Assembly: GCA_964036045.1 (NCBI GenBank)
Contig: OZ038399.1
Location: forward strand, 28,047,216-28,111,215
DNA: 64,000 nt
Direction: 5' to 3'
DNA from: Eutreptiella sp. 'Long Island Sound 2002'
Lineage: Eukaryota > Euglenozoa > Euglenophyceae > Eutreptiales > Eutreptiaceae
Shown: piece after piece, positions 30,797-42,852 of the stretch
Layout of the letters: the number at the start of each line of letters is the position of its first letter
Numbering within the stretch: position 1 is the stretch's first letter
Notes under the pieces: model-generated
Databases searched by the model: none
Seen by the model: the letters and a program-made list of their open reading frames with translations, nothing else
What the model was told of the DNA's origin: nothing
Program-made: the position numbers and the translations under genes

Positions 30797-33589
30797 TAGT
30801 TCCTGGCAGGCCTCACACGAAGTGGGGTAGTTTTTGGGAGGCCTGCGACGAAGTAGGGTAGTTCATGGGAGGCCTCACACGAAGTGGGGTAGTTCGTGGG
30901 CGGGCTCACACGAAGTGGGGTAGTTCATGGGAGTCCTCCCATGAAGTGGGGTAGTTCATGGGAGTCCTCCCATGAAGTGGGGTAGTTCGTGGGAGTCCTC
31001 CCATGAAGTGGGGTAGTTCGTGGGAGTCCTCACATGAAGTGGGGTAGTTCGTGGGAGTCCTCCCATGAAGTGGGGTAGTTCGTGGCAGTCCTCCCATGAA
31101 GTGGGGTAGTTCTTGGGAGTCCTCACATGAAGTGGGGTAGTTCGTGGCAGTCCTCCCACGAAGTGGGGTAGTTCGTGGGAGGCCTCCCATGAAGTGGGGT
31201 AGTTCGGGGGAGTCCTCACATGAAGTGGGGTAGTTCGTGGGAGTCCTCCCACGAAGTGGGGTAGTTCGTGGGAGTCCTCCCATGAAGTGGGGTAGTTTGT
31301 GGGAGGCCTCCCATGAAGTGGGGTAGTTCGTGGCCGGGCTCACACAAAGTGGGGTAGTTCGTGGGAGGCCTCCCACGAAGTGGGGTAGTTCGTGGGAGTC
31401 CTCCCATGAAGTGGGGTAGTTTGTGGGATGCCTCCCACAAAGTGGGGTAGTTCGTGGGAGGCCTCCCATGAAGTGGGGTAGTTCGTGGGAGTCCTCACAT
31501 GAAGTGGGGTAGTTCGTGGGAGTCCTCCCATGAAGTGGGGTAGTTCGTGGGAGTCCTCCCACGAAGTGGGGTAGTTCGTGGGAGTCCTCCCATGAAGTGG
31601 GGTAGTTCGTGGGAGTCCTCCCATGAAGTGGGGTAGTTCGTGGGAGTCCTCCCACGAAGTGGGGTAGTTCGTGGGAGTCCTCCCATGAAGTGGGGTAGTT
31701 TGTGGGAGGCCTCCCATGAAGTGGGGTAGTTCGTGGCCGGTCTCACACAAAGTGGGGTAGTTCGTGGGAGGCCTCCCACGAAGTGGGGTAGTTCGTGGGA
31801 GTCCTCCCACGAAGTGGGGTAGTTCGTGGGGGTCCCCCCACGAAGTGGGGTAGTTCGTGGCAGTCCTCCCACGAAGTGGGGTAGTTCGTGGGAGGCCTCC
31901 CATGAAGTGGGGTAGTTCGTGGCCGGTCTCACACAAAGTGGGGTAGTTCGTGGGAGGCCTCCCACGAAGTGGGGTAGTTCGTGGGAGTCCTCCCACGAAG
32001 TGGGGTAGTTCGTGGGGGTCCCCCCACGAAGTGGGGTAGTTCGTGGGAGTCCTCCCACGAAGTGGGGTAGTTCGTGGGAGGCCTCCCATGCAGTGGGGTA
32101 GTTCGTGGGAGTCCTCACATGAAGTGGGGTAGTTCGTGGGAGTCCTCCCACGAAGTGGGGTAGTTCGTGGGAGTCCTCCCACGAAGTGGGGTAGTTCGTG
32201 GGAGGCCTCCCATGAAGTGGGGTAGTTCGTGGCCGGGCTCACACAAAGTGGGGTAGTTCGTGGGAGGCCTCCCACGAAGTGGGGTAGTTCGTGGGAGTCC
32301 TCCCACGAAGTGGGGTAGTTCGTGGGGGTCCCCCCACGAAGTGGGGTAGTTCGTGGGAGTCCTCCCAAAAAGTGGGGTAGTTCGTGGGAGTCCTCCCACG
32401 AAGTGGGGTAGGTCGTGGCATGCCTCCCACGAAGTGGGGTAGTTCGTGGGAGGCGTTCCATGAAGTGGGGTAGTTCGTTGGAGGCCTCCCATGAAGTGGG
32501 GTAGTTCGTGGCAGGGCTCACACAAAGTGGGGTAGTTTGTGGGAGTCCTCCCACGAAGTGGGGTAGTTCGTGGGAGTCCTCCCACGAAGTGGGGTAGTTC
32601 GTGGGAGTCCTCCCACGAAGTGGGGTAGTTCGTGGGAGTCCTCCCACGAAGTGGGGTAGTTCGTGGGAGGCCTCCCACGAAGTGGGGTAGTTCGTGGGAG
32701 TCCTCCGATGAAGTGGGGTAGTTCGTGGGAGTCCTCCCGCAAAGTGGGGTAGGTCGTGGCAGGCCTCTCAGGAAGTGGGGTAGTTCGTGGGAGGCCTCCC
32801 ATGAAGTGGGGTAGTTCGTGGGAGTCCTCACACGAAGTGGGGTAGTTCGTGGGAGGCCTCCCATGAAGTGGGGTAGTTCGTGGGATGCCTCCCACGAAGT
32901 GGGGTAGTTCGTGGGAGTCCTCCCACGAAGTGGGGTAGTTCGTGGGAGTCCTCCGATGAAGTGGGGTAGTTCGTGGGAGTCCTCCCGAAAAGTGGGGTAG
33001 GTCGTGGCAGGCCTCTCACGAAGTGGGGTAGTTCGTGGGAGGCCTCCCATGAAGTGGGGTAGTTCGTGGGAGTCGTCCCATGAAGTGGGGTAGTTCGTGG
33101 GAGGCCTCCCATGAAGTGGGGTAGTTCGTGTGAGGCCTCCCACGAAGTGGGGTAGTTCGTGGGAGGCCTCCCATGAAGTGGGGTAGTTCGTGGGAGTCCT
33201 CCGATGAAGTGGGGTAGTTCGTGGGAGGCCTCCCACGAAGTGGGGTAGTTCGTGGGAGGCCTCCCACGAAGTGGGGTAGTTCGTGGGAGGCCTCCCACGA
33301 AGTGGGGTAGTTCGTGGGAGTCCTCCGATGAAGTGGGGTAGTTCGTGGGAGTCCTCCCGCAAAGTGGGGTAGGTCGTGGCAGGCCTCTCAGGAAGTGGGG
33401 TAGTTCGTGGGAGGCCTCCCATGAAGTGGGGTAGTTCGTGGGAGTCCTCACACGAAGTGGGGTAGTTCGTGGGAGGCCTCCCATGAAGTGGGGTAGTTCG
33501 TGGGATGCCTCCCACGAAGTGGGGTAGTTCGTGGGAGTCCTCCCACGAAGTGGGGTAGTTCGTGGAACTCCTCCCACAAAGTGGGGTAG

Positions 33590-34822
33590 GTCGTGGCAGG
33601 CCTCCCATGAAGTGGGGTAGTTCATGGCCGGGCTCACAGAAAGTGGGGTAGTTCGTGGGAGGCCTCCCACGAAGTGGGGTAGTTCGTGGGAGGCCTCCTA
33701 CGAAGTGGGGTAGTTCGTGGGAGGCCTCCCACGAAGTGGGGTAGTTCGTGGGAGTCCTCCCATGAAGTGGGGTAGTTCGTGGGAGTTCTCCGACAAAGAG
33801 GGGTAGTTCGTGGGAGGCCTCCCACGAGGTGGGGTAGTTCGTGGGAGGCCTCCCAAAAAGTGGGGCAGTTCGTGGGAGGCCTCCCACGAAGTGGGGTAGT
33901 TCGTGGGAGTCCTCCCACGAAGTGGGGTATTCCGTGGGAGGCCTCCCACGAAGTGGGGTAGTTCTTGGGAGTCCTCCCACGAAGTGGGGTAGTTCGTGGG
34001 AGTCCTCACACGAAGTGGGGTAGTTCGTCAGAGGGCTGCCATGAAGTGGGGTAGTTCGTGAGAGGCCTCCCATGAAGTGGGGTAGTTCTTGGGAGTCCTC
34101 CCACGAAGTGGGGTAGTTCGTGGGAGTCCTCACACGAAGTGGGGTAGTTCGTGGGAGTCCTCCCATGAAGTGGGGTAGTTCGTGAGAGGCCTCCCATGAA
34201 GTGGGGTAGTTCGTGGGAGGCCTCCCACGAAGTGGGGTAGTTCGTGGGAGTCCTCACACGAAGTGGGGTAGTTCGTGGGAGTCCTCCCATGAAGTAGGGT
34301 AGTTCGTGAGAGGCCTCCCACGAAGTGTGCTAGTTCGTGGGAGGCCTCACACGAAGTGGGGTAGTTCATGAGAGTCATCCCATGAAGTGGGGTAGTTCGT
34401 GGAACTCCTCCCACAAAGTGGGGTAGGTCGTGGCAGGCCTCCCATGAAGTGGGGTAGTTCATGGCCGGGCTCACAGAAAGTGGGGTAGTTCGTGGGAGGC
34501 CTCCCACGAAGTGGGGTAGTTCGTGGGAGGCCTCCTACGAAGTGGGGTAGTTCGTGGGAGGCCTCCCACGAAGTGGGGTAGTTCGTGGGAGTCCTCCCAT
34601 GAAGTGGGGTAGTTCGTGGGAGTTCTCCGACAAAGAGGGGTAGTTCGTGGGAGGCCTCCCACGAGGTGGGGTAGTTCGTGGGAGGCCTCCCAAAAAGTGG
34701 GGCAGTTCGTGGGAGGCCTCCCACGAAGTGGGGTAGTTCGTGGGAGTCCTCCCACGAAGTGGGGTATTCCGTGGGAGGCCTCCCACGAAGTGGGGTAGTT
34801 CTTGGGAGTCCTCCCACGAAGT
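33590..34822. repeat. Higher-order duplication inside the satellite (837 bp)
   Basis: The variant pattern of about 33590-33985 recurs at about 34427-34822, offset 837 bp, which is 27 units. The rare variants CAAAGAGGGGTAG and CACGAGGTGGGG match at the same offset, showing block duplication rather than chance. Confidence 0.8.
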
Positions 34823-36809
34823 GGGGTAGTTCGTGGGAGTCCTCCCATGAAGTGGGGTAGTTCGTGAGAGGCCTCCCATGAAGTGGGGTAGTTCGTGGGA
34901 GGCCTCCCACGAAGTGGGGTAGTTCGTGGGAGTCCTCACACGAAGTGGGGTAGTTCGTGGGAGTCCTCCCATGAAGTAGGGTAGTTCGTGAGAGGCCTCC
35001 CACGAAGTGTGCTAGTTCGTGGGAGGCCTCACACGAAGTGGGGTAGTGCATGAGAGTCATCCCATGAAGTGGGGTAGTTCGTGAGAGGCCTCCGACGAAG
35101 TGGGGTAGTGCGTGGGAGTCCTCCCATGAAGTGGGGTAGTTCGTGGGAGTCCTCCCAAAAAGTGGGGTAGTTCGTGGGAGTCCTCCCACAAAGTGGGGTA
35201 GTTCGTGGGAGGCCTCCCACGAAGTGGGGTAGTTCGTGAGAGGCCTCCCATGAAGTGGGGTAGTTCGTGGGAGTCCTCCCACGAAGTGGGGTAGTTCGTG
35301 GGAGGCCTCCGAAAAATGGGGTTGTTCGTGGGAGGGCTGCGATGAAGTGGGGTAGTTCCTGGGAGTCCTCCCACGAAGTGGGGTAGTTCGTGGGAGTCCT
35401 CACACGAAGTGGGGTAGTTCGTGGGAGTCCTCCCATGAAGTGGGGTAGTTCGTGAGAGGCCTCCCATGAAGTGGGGTAGTTCGTGGGAGGCCTCCCACGA
35501 AGTGGGGTAGTTCGTGGGAGTCCTCACACGAAGTGGGGTAGTTCGTTGGAGGCCTCCCATGAAGTGGGGTAGTTCGTGAGAGGCCTCCCACGAAGTGGGG
35601 TAGTTCGTGGGCGGGCTCACACAAAGTGGGGCAGTTCATGGGAGTCCTCCCATGAAGGGGGTTAGTTCGTGGGAGTCCTCCCATGAAGGGGGGTAGTTCG
35701 TGGGAGTCCTCCCACGAAGTGGGGTAGTTTGTGGGAGTCCTCACATGAAGTGGGGTAGTTGGTGGGAGGCCTCCCATGAAGTGGGGTAGTTCTTGGGAGT
35801 CCTCACGTGAAGTGGGGTGGTTCGTGGCAGTCCTCCCACGAAGTGGGGTAGTTCGTGGGAGGCCTCCCATGAAGTGGGGTAGTTCGGGGGAGTCCTCCCA
35901 TGAAGTGGGGTAGTTCGTGGGAGTCCTCCCACGAAGTGGGGTAGTTCGTGGGAGTCCTCCCATGAAGTGGGGTAGTTTGTGGGAGGCCTCCCATGAAGTG
36001 GGGTAGTTCGTGGCCGGGCTCACACAAAGTGGGGTAGTTCGTGGGAGGCCTCCCACGAAGTGGGGTAGTTCGTGGGAGTCCTCCCATGAAGTGGGGTAGT
36101 TCGTGGGAGGCCTCCCACGAAGTGGGGTACTTCGTGGGGGTCCCCCCACGAAGTGGGGTACTTCGTGGCAGTCGTCCCAAAAAGTGGGGTAGTTCGTGGG
36201 AGTCCTCCCACGAAGTGGGGTAGGTCGTGGCAGGCCTCCCACGAAGTGGGGTAGTTCGTGGCCGGGCTCACACAAAGTGGGGTAGTTCGTGGGAGGCCTC
36301 CCACGAAGTGGGGTAGTTCGTGGGAGTCCTCCCATGAAGTGGGGTAGTTCGTGGGAGTCCTCCCAAAAAGTGGGGTAGTTCGTGGGAGTCCTCCCACGAA
36401 GTGGGGTAGTTCGTGGCAGGCCTCCCACGAAGTGGGGTAGTTCGTGGGAGGCCTCCCACGAAGTGGGGTAGTTCGTGGGAGTCCTCCAACGAAGTGGGGT
36501 AGTTCGTTGGAGGCCTCCCATGAAGTGGGGTAGTTCGTGGCCGGGCTCACACAAAGTGGGGTAGTTCGTGGGAGTCCTCCCACGAAGTGGGGTAGTTCGT
36601 GGGAGTCCTCCGACGAAGTGGGGTAGTTCGTGGGAGTCCTCCCACGAAGTGGGGTAGTTCGTGGGAGTCCTCCCACGAAGTGGGGTAGTTCGTGGGAGTC
36701 CTCCCGCAAAGTGGGGTAGGTCGTGGCAGGCCTCTCACGAAGTGGGGTAGTTCGTGGGAGGCCTCCCATGAAGTGGCGTAGTTCGTGGCAGTCCTCCCAT
36801 GAAGTGGGG

Positions 36810-38475
36810 TAGTTCGTGGCCGGGCTCACACAAAGTGTGGTGGTTTGTGGGATGCCTCCCACGAAGTGGGGTAGTTCGTGGGAGTCCTCCCACGAAGTGG
36901 GGTAGTTTGTGGGAGTCCTCCCACAAAGTGGGGTAGGTCGTGGCAGGCCTCCCATGAAGTGGGGTACTTCATGGCCGGGCTCACACAAAGTGGGGTAGTT
37001 CGTGGGAGGCATCCCACGAAGTGGGGTAGTTCGTGGGAGGCCTCCCACGAAGTGGGGTAGTTCGTGGGAGGCCTCCCACGAAGTGGGGTAGTGCGTGGGA
37101 GTCCTCCCATGAAGTGGGGTAGTTCGTGGGAGTTCTCCGACAAAGAGGGGTAGTTCGTGGGAGGCCTCCCACGAGGTGGGGTAGTTCGTGGGAGGCCTCC
37201 CATGAAGTGGGGTGGTTCGTGGGAGTCCTCCCATGAAGTGGGGTAGATCATGGGAGTCCTCCCACGAAGTGGGGTATTCCGTGGGAGGCCTCCCACGAAG
37301 TGGGGTGGTTCTTGGGAATCCTCCCACGAAGTGGGGTAGTTCGTGGGAGTCCTCACACGAAGTGGGGTAGTTCGTGGGAGGCCTCCCATGAAGTGGGGTA
37401 GTTCGTGAGAGGCCTCCCATGAAGTGGGGTAGTTCGGGGGAGGCCTCCCACGAAGTGGGGTAGTTCGTGGGAGTCCTCACACGAAGTGGGGTAGTTCGTG
37501 GGAGTCCTCCCATGAAGTGGGGTAGTTCTTGGGAGTCCTTCCACGAAGTGTGCTAGTTTGTGGGAGGCCTCACACGAAGTGGGGTAGTTCATGAGAGTCC
37601 TCCCATGAAGTAGGGTAGTTCGTGAGAGGCCTCCCATGAAGTGGGGTAGTTCATGAGAGTCCTCCCATGAAGTGGGGTAGTTCATGAGAGGCCTCCCACG
37701 AAATGGGGTAGTGCGTGGGAGTCCTCCCATGAAGTGGGGTAGTTCGTGGGAGTCCTCCCAAAAAGTGGGAGGTTCGTGGGAGGCCTCCCACAAAGTGGGG
37801 TAGTTCGTGGGATGCCTCCCACGAAGTGGGGTAGTTCGTGGGAGGCCTCCCATGAAGTGGGGTAGTTCGTGGGAGTCCTCCCATGAAGTGGGGTAGTTCG
37901 TGGCCGGGCTCACACAAAGTGTGGTGGTTCGTGGGATGCCTCCCACGAAGTGGGGTAGTTCGTGGGAGTCCTCCCACGAAGTGGGGTAGTTCGTGGGAGT
38001 CCTCCCACAAAGTGGGGTAGGTCGTGGCAGGCCTCCCATGAAGTGGGGTACTTCATGGCCGGGCTCACACAAAGTGGGGTAGTTCGTGGGAGGCCTCCCA
38101 CGAAGTGGGGTAGTTCGTGGGAGGCCTCCCACGAAGTGGGGTAGTTCGTGGGAGGCCTCCCACGAAGTGGGGTAGTGCGTGGGAGTCCTCCCATGAAGTG
38201 GGGTAGTTCGTGGGAGTTCTCCGACAAAGAGGGGTAGTTCGTGGGAGGCCTCCCACGAGGTGGGGTAGTTCGTGGGAGGCCTCCCATGAAGTGGGGTGGT
38301 TCGTGGGAGTCCTCCCATGAAGTGGGGTAGATCATGGGAGTCCTCCCACGAAGTGGGGTATTCCGTGGGAGGCCTCCCACGAAGTGGGGTAGTTCTTGGG
38401 AGTCCTCCCACGAAGTGGGGTAGTTCGTGGGAGTCCTCACACGAAGTGGGGTAGTTCGTGGGAGTCCTCCCATGA
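36810..38475. repeat. Higher-order duplication inside the satellite (1,084 bp)
   Basis: About 36810-37390 recurs at about 37894-38474, offset 1,084 bp (35 units less one base). Shared rare variants include GTAGATCATGGGAG and the AAAGTGTGGTGG unit. Confidence 0.75.
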
Positions 38476-41400
38476 AGTGGGGTAGTTCGTGAGAGGCCTC
38501 CCATGAAGTGGGGTAGTTCGTGGGAGGCCTCCCACGAAGTGGGGTAGTTCGTGGGAGTCCTCACACGAAGTGGGGTAGTTCGTGGGAGTCCTCCCATGAA
38601 GTGGGGTAGTTCTTGGGAGTCCTCCCACGAAGTGTGCTAGTTTGTGGGAGGCCTCACACGAAGTGGGGTAGTTCATGAGAGTCCTCCCATGAAGCAGGGT
38701 AGTTCGTGAGAGGCCTCCCATGAAGTGGGGTAGTTCATGAGAGTCCTCCCATGAAGTGGGGTAGTTCATGAGAGGCCTCCCACGAAATGGGGTAGTGCGT
38801 GGGAGTCCTCCCATGAAGTGGGGTAGTTCGTGGGAGTCCTCCCAAAAAGTGGGAGGTTCGTGGGAGTCCTCCCACAAAGTGGGGTAGTTCGTGGGATGCC
38901 TCCCACGAAGTGGGGTAGTTCGTGGGAGGCCTCCCATGAAGTGGGGTAGTTCGTGGAAGTCCTCCCATGAAGTGGGGTAGTTCGTGGGAGGCCTCCCAAA
39001 AAGTGGGGTAGTTTGTGGGAGGGCTGCGATGAAGTGGGGTAGTTCGTGGGAGTCCTCCCACGAAGTGGGGTAGTTCGTGAGAGACCTCCCATGAAGTGGG
39101 GTAGTTCGTGGGAGGCCTCCCACGAAGTGGGGTAGTTCGTGGGAGTCCTCACACGAAGTGGGGTAGTTCGTGGGAGTCCTCCCATGAAGTGGGGTAGTTT
39201 GGTGAGAGGCCTCCCATGAAGTGGGGTAGTTCGTGGGAGGCCTCCCACGAAGTGGGGTAGTTCGTGGGGTCCTCACACGAAGTGGGGTAGTTCGTGGGAG
39301 TCCTCCCATGAAGTGGGGTAGTTCGTGAGAGGCCTCCCACGAAGTGGGGTAGTTCGTTGGAGGCCTCACACGAAGTGGGGTAGTTCATGAGAGTCCTCCC
39401 ATGAAGTGGGGTAGTTCGTGAGAGGCCTCCCACGAAGTGGGGTAGTGCGTGGGAGTGCTGCCATGAAGTGGGGTAGTTCGTGGGAGTCCTCCCAAAAAGT
39501 GGGGTAGTTCGTGGGAGTCCTCCCACGAAGTGGGGTAGTTCAGGGGAGGCCTCCCATGAAGTGGGGTAGTGCGTGGGAGTCCTCCCATGAAGTGGGGTAG
39601 TTCGTGGGAGTCCTCCCACGAAGTGGGGTAGTTCGTGAGAGTTCTCCCATGAAGTGGGGTAGTTCATGAGAGGCCTCCCATGAAGTGGGCTAGTTTTTGG
39701 GAGTCCTCCCATGAAGTGGGGTAGTTCGTGAGAGGCCTCCCATGATTTGGGGTAGTTCGTGGGAGGGCTGCCATGAAGTGGGGTAGTTCGTGGGAGTCCT
39801 CACACAAAGTGGGGTAGTTCGTGGGAGTTCTCCCATGAAGTGGGGTGGCCGGACTCACACAAAGTGGGGTAGTTCGTGAGAGGCCTCCCACGAAGTGGGG
39901 TAGTTCTTGGGAGTCCTCCCACGAAGTGGGATAGTTCGTGGGAGTCCTCCCACGAAGTGGGGTAGTTCGTGGGAGGGCTGCCATGAAGTGGGGTAGTTCG
40001 TGGGAGTTGTCCATGAAGTGGGGTAGTACGTGGGAGTCCTCCCATGAAGTCGGGTAGTTCGTGGCCGGGCTCACACAAAGTGGGGTAGTTCGTGGGAGTC
40101 CTCCCACGAAGTGGGGTAGTTCGTGGGAGTCCTCCCATGAAGTGGGGTAGTTCGTGAGAGACCTCCCATGAAGTGGGGTAGTTCGTGGCCGGGCTCACAC
40201 AAAGTGGGGTAGTTCGTGGGAGTCCTCCCACGAAGTGGGGTAGTTCGTGGGAGTCCTCACACGAAGTGGGGTAGTTCGTGGGAGTCCTCCCATGAAGTGG
40301 GGTAGTTCGTGAGAGGCCTCCCATGAAGTGGGGTAGTTCGTGGGAGGCCTCCCACGAAGTGGGGTAGTTCGTGGGAGTCCTCACACGAAGTGGGGTAGTT
40401 CGTGGGAGTCCTCCCATGAAGTGGGGTAGTTCATTGGAGTCCTCCCACGAAGTGTGGTAGTTCATTGGAGTCCTCACAAGAAGTGGGGTAGTTTGTGGGA
40501 GTCCTCCCACGAAGTGGGGTAGTTCGTAGGAGGCCTCCCATGAAGTGGGGTAGTTTGTGGGAGGCCTCCCATGAAGTGGGGTAGTTCGTCGGAGTCCTCC
40601 CACGAAGTGGGGTAAGTCATGGGAGGCCTCACACGAAGTGGGGTAGTTCGTGGGAGTCCTCCCATGAAGTCGGGTAGTTCGTGGGAGTCCTCCCAAAAAG
40701 TGGGGTAGTTCGTGGGAGTCCTCCCACGAAGTGGGGTAGTTCGTGGGAGTCCTCGCACGAAGTGGGGTAGTTCGTGGGAGTCCTCCCAAAAAGTGGGGTA
40801 GTTCCCACGAAGTGGGGTAGTTCGTGGGATTCCTCCCACAAAGTGGGGTAGTTCCTGGGTGGCCTCCCACGAAGTGGGGTAGTTTGTGGGAGTCCTCCCA
40901 CGAAGTGGGGTAGTTTGTGGGAGTCCTCCCACAAAGTGGGGTAGTTCGTGGGGGCTCACACGAAGTGGGGTAGTTCGTGGGAGGCCTCCCACAAAGCGGG
41001 GTAGTTCGTGGGAGGCCTCATACGAAGTGGGGTAGTTCGCGGGAGTCCTCCCATGAAGTGGGGTAGTTCGTGGGAGTCCTCCCAAAAAGTGGGGTAGTTC
41101 GTGGGAGTCCTCCTACAAAGTGGGGTAGTTCGTGGGAGGCCTCCCACGAAGTGGGGTAGTTCGTGGGAGGCCTCCCTAAAAGTGGGGTAGTTCGTGGGAG
41201 TCCTCCCACAAAGTGGGGTAGTTCATGGGAGGGCTCCCACGAAGTGGAGTAGTTCGTGGGAGGCCTCCCACCAAGTTTGGTAGTTCGTGGGAGTCCTCCC
41301 ACAAAGTGGGGTAGTTTGTGGGAGTCCTCCCACGAAGTGTGGTAGTTCATTGGAGTCCTCACACGAAGTGGGGTAGTTCGTGGGAGTCCTCCCACGAAGT

Positions 41401-41873
41401 GTGGTAGTTCGTAGGAGGCCTCCCATGAAGTGGGGTAGTTTGTGGGAGGCCTCCCATGAAGTGGGGTAGTTCGTCGGAGTCCTCCCAAAAAGTGAGGTAG
41501 TTCGTGAAAGTGCTCCGCCGAAGTGGGGTAGTTCGTGGGAGTCCTCCCATGAAGTGGGGTAGTTCGTGGGAGTCCTCCCAAAAAGTGGGGTAGTTCGTGG
41601 GAGTCCTCCCACGAAGTGGGGTAGTTCGTGGGAGGCCTCCCACGAAGTGTGGTAGTTCGTGGGAGGCCTCCCATGAAGTGGGGTATTTCGTGGGAGTCCT
41701 CCCATGAAGTGGGGTAGTTGGTGGGAGGCCTCACATGAAGTGGGGTAGTTCGTGGGAGTCATCCCACGAAGTGGGGTAGTTCGTGGGAGGCCTCACACGA
41801 AGTGGGGTATTTCGTGAGAGTCCTCCCATGAAGTGGGGTAGTTCGTGGGAGTCCTCCCATGAAGTGGTCTCAT

Positions 41874-42852
41874 TCGAGGTTTTCAAACGCTCCCCTCAGC
41901 CCCTCAAAGCTGGGATCGTAGCCACTGCAGAGTTCAGGAGTTTTATGGAGTTCAATACGTACAGTCAAAGGTGCATAAGTGCTAGTTGTGTGGCGGCCTG
42001 CTCTGCCTGTAATGTGTTCAATCCTGCTGCCTCCCCCTGTACCCTTGCTAAACCTAAAGTGTCAACAACGGGTAGGGCTCGCGAAGGAAGGTCCTAAACT
42101 GTTTATGCTCTCATCGTACTCTCATCTTCTTGGCAAAACAGATATATCTGCCCTGGGCGACAAGACACCCTGAGCTGCGCCCGTGACAAAACACGCGGCT
42201 GGTTTCCACTAGTACTGCCTAACTGAGGGGAGAGTCAGCAACAACGTGTAAAGAAAACGTGTCACATCCCCTAAAATGGGGTCACTTGCATGGAGCAATG
42301 TCTGTTGAAAGTGCCTCAGCACTTCTGGCATCCCTGCAAACCAGATGTAATAATAATCCCCGGACCTGCCGGCTGATGTGCGCACTGGCCGGCGCCCTGC
42401 TGCAGTGGGTACCATCAAAATGCCCTCCCAATTGAAAGTGTGCATCTGGTCTTCTCTTTTCCGAGTCCAACCGATGCGCATATTTTCACAAACACGCTGT
42501 TTAAGCATCCAGTACATGGCGACCATCAGAGAAAACAGCTCCTGATGCGACATTGGTTCTGGTGTGCCGAATGTTGTGACGATTTCAACCATCATGTGGG
42601 ATGGTCCCTGGATCTGTAGCCTGATCCACACTTGTTGCGTTCCACGCTACTGGATGGCATCATGGGTGAAGTTGAGGAACCCCAACGCCTCATCTTCAAC
42701 CTCCTGCAGTTTTTTGAGTGCTTGCACTTTGAATCGCTCGCGTGTTTCTTGTGGTGTGGTGTCTGGCCGGCCTCGGCCGTCCAGGCTGTTGTCCTCTCCC
42801 TCTCGTTTTGTGTGCCATCCTCCCTGCGTCATGACAATGGGGCGTGCTCCCG
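41874..42852. other. Non-satellite insert splitting the 31-bp array
   Basis: About 980 bp of unrelated sequence lies between satellite blocks. The left edge is a unit broken after CCCATGAAGTGG; the right edge is CCCGAAGTGGGG. It contains a minus-strand ORF (next entry) and no obvious terminal repeats. Confidence 0.75.
42209..42850 (-). pseudogene. Unidentified ORF with one in-frame TAG
   Basis: One minus-strand frame runs from about 42850 to a stop at 42209, broken only by TAG at 42647-42649. Before the stop it has a charged helical part (RERFKVQALKKLQEVEDEAL). After it, a globular-looking part includes VWIRLQIQGPSHMMVEIV, ELFSLMVAMYWMLKQRV and GDYYYIWFAGMPEVLRHF. No family is recognised. 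It may be a gene fragment carried into the satellite, a transposon ORF, or a gene read through the TAG. There is no ATG close to the left end, which is fused to the satellite frame. Confidence 0.45.

Larger units (their letters stand above)
30797..41873. repeat. 31-bp palindromic satellite, main array
   Basis: About 357 units (length divided by 31). The commonest perfect unit is a 22-bp palindrome, TTCGTGGGAGG joined to CCTCCCACGAA, plus the 9-bp spacer GTGGGGTAG. Many units have TC instead of GC at the centre, and the right arm varies (CCCATGAAG, ACACGAAG, CCAAAAAG). A recurrent variant has GGCCGGGCTCACACAAAG. The minus strand consensus has no stop in any frame, so very long Pro/Thr/His-rich frames appear; these are a product of the repeat. 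Confidence 0.97.

Noticed and set aside
32115-34166. 683-codon minus-strand open frame and many similar ones
   Set aside because: They are the 31-bp satellite read through; all three frames are open there and the sequence has only the repeat period.
30797-41873. CRISPR-like array of palindromic repeats
   Set aside because: The repeat is 22 bp with a constant 9-bp spacer; there are no unique spacers and no cas genes, and the setting is eukaryotic.
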